In this document: positions 33,409 through 43,365 of the stretch, one piece after another
How positions within the stretch are numbered: position 1 is the first letter of the stretch
How the letters are laid out: every line of letters begins with the position of its first letter
DNA from: Camellia lanceoleosa
Taxonomy: Eukaryota > Streptophyta > Magnoliopsida > Ericales > Theaceae
NCBI GenBank assembly: GCA_025200525.1
Contig: CM045759.1
Span: 992,001 to 1,056,000 of the forward strand
Reading direction: 5' to 3'
Length of the DNA stretch: 64,000 nucleotides
Position numbers and translations under genes: made by a program
Notes under the pieces: generated by a model
Databases searched by the model: none
Told to the model about the DNA's origin: nothing
Seen by the model: only the letters and a program-made list of their open reading frames with translations

Positions 33409-34173
33409 CTAAGTATTTGGATCTTGTGCATTAAGCTCAGACTGTGCAACCTCGGCTGTTGGCAGTGTTTCAGCATTGGTTGTAATTTTGGCATCTATTT
33501 CTTGAAGAGTTTGATCCAGCCTCTTCTTTGCAGCAAGAACCTCACCCTCAAGAGTTATGGTTTTCTTCGGCGAGGTGCTCATGGAGACCTCGTACCCATT
33601 CTCCTTAGTCAAATCCAGGATCTGATTATTTAGAGTTAGGTACTTGGCTCCAACAGCAACCTCGGTGCCAACTCCTTCAGCGACATCCTTGGCATCGGCC
33701 TCTTCATCTTCCTCTTTCTCCTCAGACTTGGCGAGAGACGGAGGAAAGGGTACCTTGAGCTGGCAAATGTTACAGAGTGGCGAGTCCTCAAGGACAGACA
33801 GCTCATTGAGTGTCGCCATCCAACTGAAGTAGTAGCCTTTGTTGCAGGCCAGATTTACTTGCTGTTTGTACTGGTCCCGGCCATCAGCTTGCCCCTCCAC
33901 ATAAGCCTTCTCGTTGGCGGCCTTTATCTCGGTCTCCTTAGTCTCGAGGGCTTCTGCGAGTTTGGCCTTGGTATCGGCTGTCGTGACGTCGGCAGCCTCG
34001 GCAGCAGCATCAGTGGCTTCGGCTTTATCCTCAGCCTTACTTTGAGCAATCTTGGCAACCTTTGCTTTATCTATCAAACTTTGATTGCTGGTCTCGACCT
34101 TGTTGAGTGAAGAGAGGAGACTTGCAGCTTCTTGCGTCTTCTTGACAAGATCCTTCTTTATTGCCCTGCACAC
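33409..34173 (-). CDS. Antisense coiled-coil ORF of the Tat-type element (254 aa)
   Basis: An uninterrupted 254-residue frame lies opposite to gag-pol. The first 100 residues are Ala/Lys/Glu-rich with heptad-like spacing (AEDKAEATDAAAEAADVTTA), probably a coiled coil. A conserved-looking block follows (GYYFSWMATLNELSVLEDSP) and then an acidic run (KSEEKEEDEEADAKD). Extra ORFs downstream of integrase, some antisense, are known in Tat-type elements and are of unknown function. It is the longest intact frame of this element, while its pol is full of stops. No 5' partner is visible, since the truncated copia element begins about 60 bp upstream. Confidence 0.6.
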   Translation of the reverse strand: MCRAIKKDLVKKTQEAASLLSSLNKVETSNQSLIDKAKVAKIAQSKAEDKAEATDAAAEAADVTTADTKAKLAEALETKETEIKAANEKAYVEGQADGRDQYKQQVNLACNKGYYFSWMATLNELSVLEDSPLCNICQLKVPFPPSLAKSEEKEEDEEADAKDVAEGVGTEVAVGAKYLTLNNQILDLTKENGYEVSMSTSPKKTITLEGEVLAAKKRLDQTLQEIDAKITTNAETLPTAEVAQSELNAQDPNT

Positions 34174-34230
34174 CTTTTTCCACCAAGTAAACCATCAGTA
34201 GCGCCCAAGTCTTAAGGGCAGTCAAAAATG

Positions 34231-35483
34231 GGGTGTCTACACCAGAAAACTAGATTATTCCCAAGGTAAAAACACCCCCCGGATGTACTCTTCCTATCAT
34301 CAGCACACCCTGCCCAGTCAGCATAAAAAAAACCAGTAATTTCAGCTATAGTATCAGTAGAAAACCAAACCCCATACCCCAATGTCCCATTCACATATTT
34401 GATGATGCGTTTGACTGCAAGAAAATGAGACTCTTTAGGACTGGCTTGGTAACGGGCACAAACACCTACACTAAAAGCAATATCAGGTCGACTAGCTGTG
34501 AGGTAAAGAAGACTCCCTATCATACTCCTATAAAGGGTAGGATCAACATCAATACCAGATGAATCTTTGGAAAGGTGAAGACTGGTGCTCATGGGAGTAC
34601 GGGCATGTTTGGCAGACTCAAGACCAAACTTAGACACAAGATTTTTGGCATACTTAGTTTGAGAAACAAACATTCCAGAAGGAGACTGTTTAATTTGAAA
34701 ACCCAAGAAATGGGACAACTCTCCCATCATGCTCATCTCAAACTTATGTGTCATACAATCCAAAAAATATTTCACAAGATGATCAGCAGTGGATCCAAAC
34801 ACAATATTATCAACATAAATTTGAGCAACAAGAATATGAGACTTAGTATGTTTCACAAATAGAGTCTTATCCACACTACCCCTTTGAAAGTCATTAGCAA
34901 GAAGAAATGTAGTAAGTCTATCATACCAAATCTGAGGGGCTTGTTTCAACCCATACAAAGCCTTGTCTAACATGTAGACATGGCTTGGACATTTAGGGTC
35001 CTCAAACCCTTTTGGTTGCTCAACATAAGCCTCTTCTTTCAAGTACCCATTCAGAAAGGCACTTTTCACATCCATTTGAAACAATTTAAAACCAAGAAAA
35101 CATGCAACACCAAGTAAAATACGAATAGATTCGAGACGTGCAAATGGGGCAAACGTCTCATCATAGTCAACACCCTCTACTTGTGTGTAGCCTTGAGCAA
35201 CCAACCTGGCTTTATTCCTAACCACAGTACCATTCTCATCAGATTTATTTTTAAAGATCCACTTGGTACCTATCACATTCATGTCTCTAGGTCTGGGAAC
35301 TAGAGTCCAAACATTATTACGTTCAAATTGACCTAATTCTTCATGCATAGCATTGACCCAACTATCATCTAGCAAGGCCTCTTTAAAATTCTTAGGTTCA
35401 ATTAATGAAACATAACACATATGTGATACCTTATCCCGAATCTGTCTTCGGGTTTTCATTCGATCCGATACACTTCCAATCAC
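34231..35483 (-). pseudogene. Copia reverse transcriptase and partial RNase H
   Basis: The 423-residue frame holds the RT blocks WTLVPRPRDMNVIGTKWIFK, ARLVAQGYTQVEGVDYDETF, FQMDVKSAFLNGYLKEE and YGLKQAPQIWYDRL, then RNase H text near the end. The catalytic loop reads IYVDNIVFGS; the family has YVDD, so the second Asp is Asn here. That residue binds catalytic metal, so even this long frame is not expected to be active. The frame ends in foreign sequence (CRHPIFDCP) at the truncation. It is open over 1.2 kb, which suggests a fairly recent insertion. Confidence 0.88.
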
Positions 35484-36800
35484 TTATTGAGCTGGATGAT
35501 TTAGTTTCACCCTTGCTGATGGTTTGAACTTAGGACTTGCGGTGACAGAAGCATCAGGAGTGATGTCTCTTTGTGCACTCTTTGGACTTTGACTTACCTG
35601 TGAGGATGGTGCTATCTCAACTTCTTGTGCTTGGACCTCAGCTTCTCTTTGACTTTGTGGTTCAGTATCCAGGATTGGAAACTCACCATTGTCATCCTCA
35701 TTTGTTGTTGGAGTAGGGGGACCTATGTCATCTATAACCACATTGATTGATTCCATTAAAGAAGAAGTTTGCATGTTATAGACTCGAAAAGCCCTACTTC
35801 TGGTTGAATACCCTAGAAAAATACCTTCATCACTTCGGGAGTCAAATTTGCCCAAAGGCTCTCTATCTTTGAAAATGTAACACTTACTTCCAAAGGTTTT
35901 GAAGTATTTTACATTAGGTTTCAATCCCGTCCACAATTCATATGGAGTTTGTAAAGTACCGGGCCTTAAATACACGCGATTTATGACATAAACAGTAGTA
36001 TTTAGGGCTTTAGCCCAAAACTTTGGAGAAAGTTTCTTATTAAGGAGCATGACCCTAGCCATTTCTTGAACAACTCTGTTCTTCCTCTCAACCACTCCAT
36101 TTTGTTGTGGAGTAATAGGTGCAGAAAATTCATGTGTAATTTCATGCATATCACAAAAATCCGAAAACGAACTGTTTTCAAATTCACGACCATGATTAGT
36201 TCGGATTCTTATGATACGCCCAATGGAAACACCCTGTTAATTTTGGATTTTAAGGACTAAGGCCTGGAAAGCATCAAACGTATCAGATTTTTCCCTTAAA
36301 AAATTTACCTATGAAAATCGAGTAAAATCATCAACAGTTAAAAAAATATATATTTTACCTCCAATGCTTTCAGTGCGAGTAGGACCCATTAAATCCATGT
36401 GAACTAATTCAAGAGGACATTTGGTTGTAAAGTTGTTCACCTTTTTATGAGGGGCACGGGTTTGCTTTCCAAGTTGACATGGTCCACACACATGGTTCAG
36501 ATTCTTACCCAGTTTAGGTACTCTTCTCACAAGCTCTTTGTTGGCTATCTTAGTTAGGTCTTTGAAATTCATGTGACCTAATCTTTGATGCCACAAATCA
36601 ATGTTACTTATGATGGCAGAGTGACAAGTGAGATCATTAGTAGTAACAATCCCATAGCAATTATCAGATGTGCGAACCGCATGCAAGACAGTATTTCCCT
36701 TTTTATCCAAAATTTCACATTTATTTTTTGAAAACAACACTTCATGATGGGAATCACACATTTGACTAATGCTCAAAAGATTTTCTTTAAGACCATTAAC
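35484..36800 (-). pseudogene. Copia integrase
   Basis: Visible are LWHQRLGHMNFKDL with the zinc-binding His pair, CGPCQLGKQTRAPH with the Cys pair, HMDLMGPTRTESIGGKIYIF with the first catalytic Asp, and HEFSAPITPQQNGVVERKNR with the catalytic Glu. The frame is broken at about 36307 (after VDDFTRFS) and near 36150-36300. The C-terminal domain (35484-35900) includes LKPNVKYFKTFGSKCYIFK. Confidence 0.85.
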
Positions 36801-37460
36801 AAGTAGAGCATTTTCCAGCTTGGGAAGACCAGCAACACTTATAGAGCCCTTACCAATGACTCTAGAAGTGCCGCCATCTCCAAAGGTAACAATTCGTCCT
36901 TCATATTTTTCAAAGGAGGTGAAGTAGGATTTGTTACCAGACATGTGACGAGAGCACCCACTATCAAGATACCACATGTGTGAGTCACGTGCTTTTAGAG
37001 CAGTGTGAACAACTAAACAAGTCAAATCATCTTTTCTCACCCAAATCTTTTTGGTCTTGGTAAATGTCTTGGCATTGTGAACACCCTCATGAATCTTGGC
37101 ATTCTGCCTAGACATGTAAGGTTGTCTCCGAACCCAAAAAGTATTCGAATTTCTATCTTTTTGAGACACCTTACCAAACAATTCAAAGCAATAAGGACGA
37201 ATGTGGCCATACCTACCACAGTGATGACAAATAAAAATAGGTTTTACCTCCCTTTTGTTTATCTTACCCCCTTTAGGTAGATGAAGAGAGAGATCACCTT
37301 GGTCTACCTTCAACTTTCCCTTTGCTTGAGTCTTCAAGTCATGTGAAGTAGAGGCCTGTCCCTTGTGAGCTGTTGCACCATAGCCTAGCCCGCTTTTGCA
37401 ACAACCCATTTGTTGAGACCCGAGGATGTCTTCTAAAGATTTGGAACCTTTGTTCCACAT
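36801..37460 (-). pseudogene. Copia protease and second zinc-knuckle region
   Basis: MWYLDSGCSRHMSGNKSYF contains the Asp-Ser-Gly protease triad of copia elements (about 36945-36985). Upstream is a CHHCGRYGHIRPYCFELF zinc knuckle (about 37190-37240). The frame continues into integrase. Confidence 0.8.
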
Positions 37461-37499
37461 GGCAATTGTGGCTCTAGAAATACGGAGTTCTTCATCTTT

Positions 37500-39305
37500 C
37501 TAACAGACTATCTCTTCCAATGTATCTTGTGACATCTCAAGGCTTTCAAGCTTCTCTTCATATGTGGAATACACTTTCAGAAGTTCATTCCTTTCAGTTT
37601 CACAGGATAGAAGTTTTCCACATAGGTCTTGCCTGTCACTTGAGATCTTGATGACATTTTGCTTTGCTACTACAAGTTCTCCTTTTAGCTTGACATTCTC
37701 ACTTTCACATGCTTTGAGCTTGAGAGAGAGTTTGTCATTGATTTTGGACAAATTCAGAGATTCCTTGTAAAGCTTTTCGTAAGCTTGTTGTAGTTCATCA
37801 CCATTAATCTCATCATTGTCTTCTGATGTTTCATCATCCTCTTTTTGCTCTTCATTCTCCTTGACCTCATCCAATCTAGCAACTAAGGTAGGAAAGTTAC
37901 TGGATGGTGGTGAAGGTGAATCTCCTCTTTCATGAAATTAGCTCAGAATTTCCCATGCATCTTTAGCCTTTGTGCAGTGAGCAACCCGTTGCTGTTCTTC
38001 ATCAGAAATTGCTCTATGAATAGTAATTAGGGCTCTCTGATTGCTCAGATTGTCAGCACTTTCTGTATCTTCTTGAATGGCTTGCCAGCCTTTTGGGTCA
38101 AAGGCTCTTAGAAACGCCCTCATTCTGATCTTCCAGTACAAGTAGTTACTCCCATCAAAGGTGGAAGCATGATGTAGGTTCTGACCACGAGCTAATTCCA
38201 TTGGCTTTGGAAGAGGTTGAGTGAAAGTGGACCAAAATGCCATGAAAGCACTATCCCCGTCTTCACCGGATTCAGGTTCTTTGGGTTCTTGCTCCGACCC
38301 GCTTTCATTATCCCAAGTCACAGTGTAGACTTTCTTTCGATTATTTTTCGAAGGACATTCAAGAGCAATATGGCCAAACCCTTGACATTCATAGCACTTG
38401 ACCCCTTGCCCCTTTACAATCTTTTTTTTTTCAGTTTTTGGAGCAAGTTTTGGTGGAAAAGTTTTGGGTTTTTCATTACTCTTGTCTTTTGAAATAGGGT
38501 CTCTAAAATTAGGCTTCTTTTTCTTCAATTTTTTTTTAAACTGTTTAGTAAACATAGCCGTCATCTCAGACTCTAAATCAAACTCAGTCTCCGGAGTTTT
38601 TGCAGTCTCATGAGCACTAGTGAAAGTCACACTATCTTTTTGTTTTTTCTTAGAAATCTGATGGGCTTCATAAGTCTACAAATTTCCAACCAACTGATCA
38701 AGCTTAAGGGTATCAACATTCTGAGCCTCCTCAATGGCTGTCACTTTTGATTGGAACCTCTCCGGTAAAGACCTCAAAATTTTTCCAACAACTTTAGCTT
38801 CAGGGATTTTCTCACCGAGTGTGAAACAGGAATTCACAATGTCACTAAGTTTTGCATAGAAATCATTAAACGTCTCATCATCACGCATAAAAAGGGTTTC
38901 AAAGCTAGAGGTGAGACGTTGAAGTTTTGATCTTTTGACAGAAGTAGCACCTTCGTGAATTGTTTCAAGAATGTCCCAAGCCTCTTTTGCTACCTCACAC
39001 GTGCAGATACGACGAAACTCTTCAAGTGTAACGGAGCAAAAAAGGGAGTTGAGAGCCTTGCTGTTCTAACTCAAGTTTTGATAATCGGTTGTGTTCCATT
39101 TATCAAGGGGTTTAGGAATATCAACACCATCAATGGTGACACTAGGTTCACTCCACCCATAGATCACACAGTGCCAAACTTTCTCATCGATGGATTTTAA
39201 AAACGCTCTCATACGAGCTTTCCAATAAGAATAGTTTGTACCATCGAGTAAAGGAGGTCTATGGGTCGAGTTACCTTCACGAATTGAATCCATATCACCA
39301 ATCAC
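37500..39305 (-). pseudogene. Copia gag with a duplicated N-terminal block
   Basis: The first Gag part (39305 to 38676) begins near MDSIREGNSTHRPPLLDG and includes the UBN2-type region (DDETFNDFYAKLSDIVNS). The frame stops at about 39066 and 38676. A knuckle CYECQGFGHIALEC follows (about 38359-38400). Inside the next frame a second, different Gag start occurs (HHASTFDGSNYLYWKIRMR, about 38110-38165) and runs to KDAWEILS at 37938. A coiled-coil linker follows (37874-37500). Two Gag N-termini in one element indicate recombination with, or insertion of, a related element. Confidence 0.75.
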
Positions 39306-39350
39306 ACAGAATCACACTTCTATAGTTTTGATAAAAACAAAGAGTAACCT

Positions 39351-39362
39351 GCTCTGATACCA
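39351..39362 (-). other. PBS of the copia element
   Basis: TGGTATCAGAGC on the minus strand is complementary to the 3' end of initiator tRNA-Met, the usual primer of plant copia elements. It stands 2 bp from the LTR. Confidence 0.85.
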
Positions 39363-39364
39363 AT

Positions 39365-40261
39365 TGAAAATCCTAAGTGATTCGTGATTAGATCAAGAAT
39401 TAAATATTTCAATTCCCAATTATTCAAAACAAACAATCTAAATCATCATGCACTTATGAAAGTGATTTAGATTGTTTTTTTCGGAATAAACAATAAATCG
39501 ACATATACGATTTTTACGTGGAAAAACCACAATTGAAGAACCTTCAATTGTAATCAAAAACCACGGGTGAAACGCCACTAATCAATTCACTACTGAAGAA
39601 AGAAAAATTACAAAGATAACACACAAATTACCCAATCCAGTCAATTTGTCTTCAAACCTTCTGTAACTCTTTCACCAAGCCTTCGTCTCGGAATTGATTA
39701 ATCTGAAGTTGAATCCACAACTTCACTTGTCGAATCAACGACTACGCACAGAATCAAACTCCTTTGAAACTCCACGTTTGAATCTTCGGAATCCACCAAA
39801 GAATAACACTCTTGTATGTATTCAATCAACCTCCTTGATATGTGCTTGTCAATCCATGAGTTTAATACTCACTCAATTTATCAAGGAAAACTCACAAAAA
39901 AATACTCCAGAAGAAAACCTTAGAAAACCTCAAAGTATATCTGAAAAACCTAATCCTAGTTTTGGAGTAAAACAACTACTTATAGAAATCTTGAATTTTG
40001 AAGCTCGCTCAAGTGAAGCTTCTCTCACTCGAGCGAGGAACTTATCTTGCCTTTCAGGTTTTTAGGCAGGTGTAGTCTTTCGCTCGAGCCACACATGTTT
40101 CGCTCGAGCGCACATTCATCTCTTTCAGGTTTTTGCTAGACGCAGTCCTTCACTCGAGCGAGGACTCCTTCGCTCGAGCGAGGAAGACAAAATAGTAAGG
40201 AAATTTACAACTCAATCAAACAAAGTTGTTCGCGGGATTGACAAGACTAAGGGGCCTAACA
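39365..40261 (-). mobile_element. 5' LTR of the copia element
   Basis: On the plus strand it runs from TGAAAATCC (39365) to GGGGCCTAACA (40261), i.e. TGTTAGGCCCC...TTTTCA in element orientation. A TATA-like CTATAAG on the minus strand (about 39980) lies downstream of a CTCGAG array. The right edge is inferred from the TG...CA rule. No second LTR is available for comparison. Confidence 0.7.
40005..40190. repeat. CGCTCGAGCG-type array in the copia LTR
   Basis: About seven units such as CGCTCGAGCG, CACTCGAGCG and CGCTCGAGCC occur, separated by text with CTTTCAGGTTTTT and AGACGCAGTC. Nearly the same spacer text (CTTCAGGTTTTGTTCAGACGCAG) appears in the gypsy LTR at about 61035-61060. Confidence 0.85.
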
Positions 40262-41100
40262 TAAGCAAAGTTCAAATCCGCTTATAAATTTAATTTCACT
40301 TTTCCGCTTACAAATATAATTCAATTTATTTTTCCTTGACAATACATTTAATTTCACTTTTCACCTTACATATTTAATTTAATTTAATTGGAGAAATTTA
40401 ACCAATTTAATTTCAAGTTAACTATGTGTTGATTTAAGTCGGTGTTGTTCTTGTCTGCATACTAGACTAGCTTTTATCTGTAACGCTTTCAAGTTCTATA
40501 CATCGAAAAACCCATCTATAAGTACTTTACTACAAATTAATCTTCAATACATTCCAACTCTATAATATTTTCTCTTCAAGGTTTATGAATTTATTTTAAG
40601 CTGCATAGGGTGGCTTTTTAAACACAAAGGGTTTAATTGTTTTGTTGTTTCGTTCTGACACCCCCTCATCCCATTATGAATTGCTGAAGTTCACATGGGC
40701 ACAGTAGCTATGGTACGACCTCTTGCTTTTTTCATACAGTCAGTAGTCTCATCAAAGTCGTCGCATGATACGTCCAACATTTCTCAGTCATGCAGTGATG
40801 CAGTGACTTTAACAGACGTAATAAATTAAAGGACTCAATGAAATGGCCAAATTCACATGGCCACAGTGAACAGTGTATACATGATTGGTCTTCTTTGAAA
40901 AAGTGAGTATTCACCTTCGAGTGACGATTGAAGTACTGATTGTGTGGAGCGTGTTTAGCATTAATTGTTTATTACTCATAAATATGTGGGCTTTTAATGG
41001 CATGTGACTTTGTGCAGTGCGACTTAGATGCTTTGTTTTTTCCTCACATTTCATATTTGAATTATTAATCACATTAATACGACCACATGGTAATAGTGTT
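40262..41100. other. Flank of the copia LTR and upstream region of the 41.2-kb locus
   Basis: The first 400 bp are AT-rich with repeated TTTAATTTCACTTTTC. The rest has mixed composition and includes a partial repeat of TTCACATGG (about 40690 and 40851). It may include upstream regulatory DNA of the locus at 41204. Confidence 0.35.
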
Positions 41101-41110
41101 GACAAACAAC

Positions 41111-41118
41111 TATATAAA
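41111..41118 (+). promoter_or_regulatory. TATA box before the unrecognised locus
   Basis: TATATAAA lies about 90 bp upstream of the first ATG (41204). The spacing suits a plant core promoter with a leader of roughly 60 nt. Confidence 0.55.
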
Positions 41119-41203
41119 GGACTGAAGGAGTAATGGTAAACACACAACCTTTCCACTCATTTCTCGCTAGGAAACTATCATTCATTTATTGAGAAAAAAT
41201 CAA

Positions 41204-41858
41204 ATGGAGTATACATTCACAGCAGGGGGTAGGAATCACAGAGGTAAGAGTTCACGACGAGGAAGAGGAACGGGAAGGGGACTCGCAGGGGGTAGGAACT
41301 TCGAAAGAGGTGAGAGTTCACGCTAAGGAAGAGGAATGGGAAGGGGAAATGGCGATGCTGAAGTTGAAACACTGTTTGCTTTGTTAGATGCCTCTTGTGC
41401 TTATCATGATAGGTTTGGGAAGCGACATTTTGTCGTGCCCAAGTACTATCAAGATCCATGTGCTTTCGTGGAGGATCCATCTGATAATCAAACAAGATAT
41501 GGTTTAACAGACGCTACACTTCTGAAGTGGCCCGCACTATATAGAGCGCATGCAAATGGAAAGATTATGTCGGGAAAATCGACTGAAGGTGCCGAAAGCA
41601 CGTTCAGTTGAGATCCAAAAAGGAGATCCAGATAATGTTGATCGACTATGTGAAAGACTTCGACATGAGATTTCTCAAATGCGCCATAGGTCAGCCCATG
41701 ATATGAAACTATCTATACTTAAGTTGGATGCCAAGAAGAACGGAACAACACCAAATGGTGAGCCTATCAAGGCTGTCAAGGAGAATCCTATAATTCTCTC
41801 TGACCCTGTGCTCTCAGATTGTTCGGACTTTGAGATTGCCAATTTGAGCAAGGTTTAG
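41204..41858 (+). pseudogene. Unrecognised Gly/Arg-rich protein locus with frame breaks
   Basis: From the ATG at 41204 the frame gives a Gly/Arg-rich start (RGRGTGRG), hits TAA at 41324-41326, and continues in the same frame as MGRGNGDAEVETLFALLDAS to 41611. A 63-bp tandem duplication (from 41222 and 41285) makes the N-terminus, and the stop lies in its second unit where the first has an Arg codon. A second frame from about 41550 carries LCERLRHEISQMRHRSAHDM and ends at TAG 41856; it may be the true continuation after a frameshift. Two residue blocks look folded and charged, but I do not recognise the family. It could be a decayed host gene or a transposon accessory gene. Confidence 0.45.
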
Positions 41859-41859
41859 G

Positions 41860-42194
41860 GGTCTTTCTGTTTACTAAATTATATTAAGTTATCCATAATT
41901 ATGTATTGTGTGTGTTAAAATAACTCTTTTGACAATGAGTTTGTGAAAGGTTTGTCTAATATTTGTCTATGTAACTGTTAAGTATTGTACTCGTTGCTTT
42001 ATTTTATGTACTTTGTTATGTTGAATGTTTCCACAAATTATTTTTGTGGGATACTTATGTTTGAACTAGCTACGTCCTTCTGAAGTGTTATAGTCATACC
42101 TTTATTTTGTTTTCCTGTTTGTAGTAATAATTAGCAAATTAGATACTTTGTATATGCTGTGTGAAGTTTTATTTAAATATTTCTTGGCAACAAA
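41860..42194. other. Possible 3' flank of the 41.2-kb locus
   Basis: AT-rich DNA with no recognisable gene. It may be the 3' untranslated region of the preceding locus. Confidence 0.3.
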
Positions 42195-42219
42195 TATTTA
42201 AGGGAACAACAAATATTTA

Positions 42220-43365
42220 GTTTCGAAAATTCCGCAAAAGTAGGCTTAGTTTGGGAAATAAATTAATATAGGGGCTTAGTTTGGGAAAAGACCCGACAAA
42301 ATCTCTCTAAAACTGCGCAAAATGTTCTCTGGGGAGCGTGCGTGTCTCGAGCCCATTATTTTCTTCTTCTTTTTTAATTTTTAATTCGTTGTTTTTATTT
42401 TTGTCCATCATCGATCTTTTTTAAATTATATTTGAATTATAAATTTAAATAAAAATTAAAAAAAACAAAATAATACGGTAAATTAAGCAAATCTTTAATT
42501 TATATTTTTTCATATTCTTTTTTACTTTTATATTTTTAAAGTGATAAGCGGTGATCATTGATTCAATGGTAAAATCTTAGTCTAATAATCTTTGATATGA
42601 TGTTTATGCTTGCATGTTTGTGGTTTGCTTTTTATTTTTTTGTGCCACATCATTACAGCTTAAATCAGAACTCTAGTTTTAGAGCTCTTAATCACTACTC
42701 TTTAGACAATTCATGCTGTGTATTTTAAAAAATAATTTATGTAATTATCAAATTGATCTGATAATCGTATATATAATTTTATCATTTAAAAAAAATAGTG
42801 GATGAGAAACATAATTTCAAAATTAGATAATTTATTTTTAAATATTAAAATAATAAAATTTGGTAGCTAAGATTGTTTATCAATACGATATTTTATATGA
42901 ATAATTTATATAGAGAGATCTAAAAGATGACTGAGTGAATTATAGAATGTGAATTGAAGAGAAATCAGTAATAATAATAATAATAATAATAAACAATTTT
43001 TTACTAATTTCAGATGCTGGACAAACTAATTTCAGGGCTTTTAAAAGCGTGGTTACGAACCGTGTTTTCTTTTGAAAGCAAATTTTCTTTAAAAGCGCGG
43101 TTACAAATCACGCTTTCTCTTGAAAGTGTGTTTTTGAATCGCGCTTACACTTAAAGATAAAAATGCAAATAGGAACAAAATTTTCTTAATTAAAAGCGTG
43201 TTTTATAACAACGTTTTTATAATTTTATTCATTTTGTGCGCCTGGACCAGAAATATGCTGAAAGTGTGTTTTGTAAACACGCTTCAACTTATTCTGGGAA
43301 TTTCAGCCAAACTAAGCTTAGTTTGGAAAATAACCTAGTAGGTTGGCCTATTTTGGGAAAAGCCT
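42220..43365. mobile_element. Probable decayed transposon with GCGTTTTAAA-type subterminal repeats
   Basis: GGCTTAGTTTGGGAAA at about 42244 and 42275 and AGCTTAGTTTGGAAAATAA near 43315 mark the edges. Between 43030 and 43290 are repeats of AAAAGCGTGGTTACGAACC and their inverted forms, as in subterminal regions. An (ATA)n run lies at about 42969-42992. No transposase and no TSD are clear, so family and borders are uncertain. Confidence 0.4.

Larger units (their letters stand above)
20521..34230 (+). mobile_element. Decayed Tat-type Ty3/gypsy retrotransposon with nested insertions
   Basis: In order: 5' LTR, PBS, gag, protease, reverse transcriptase, RNase H, a second RNase H, integrase and an antisense ORF. 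The double RNase H and the extra antisense frame are marks of the plant Tat lineage. It is interrupted by a hAT element (21761-22644) and by two solo LTRs (22677-25047 and 28791-30857). Many stops and frameshifts are present. No 3' LTR was found; the element ends where the truncated copia element begins (about 34230). Confidence 0.8.
34231..40261 (-). mobile_element. Truncated Ty1/copia retrotransposon (SIRE-like)
   Basis: On the minus strand from right to left: LTR (40261 to 39365), PBS, gag with zinc knuckle, protease, integrase, reverse transcriptase and the start of RNase H. The element breaks off at about 34240 in the RNase H (after DDRKSTSGGCFYLGNNLVFW) and lacks the 3' LTR. The left edge joins the antisense ORF region of the Tat-type element. 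PR-IN-RT order identifies copia; the Gag style (PPLLDGTNYSYWKARMRAF) suggests the SIRE/Maximus group. Confidence 0.85.
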
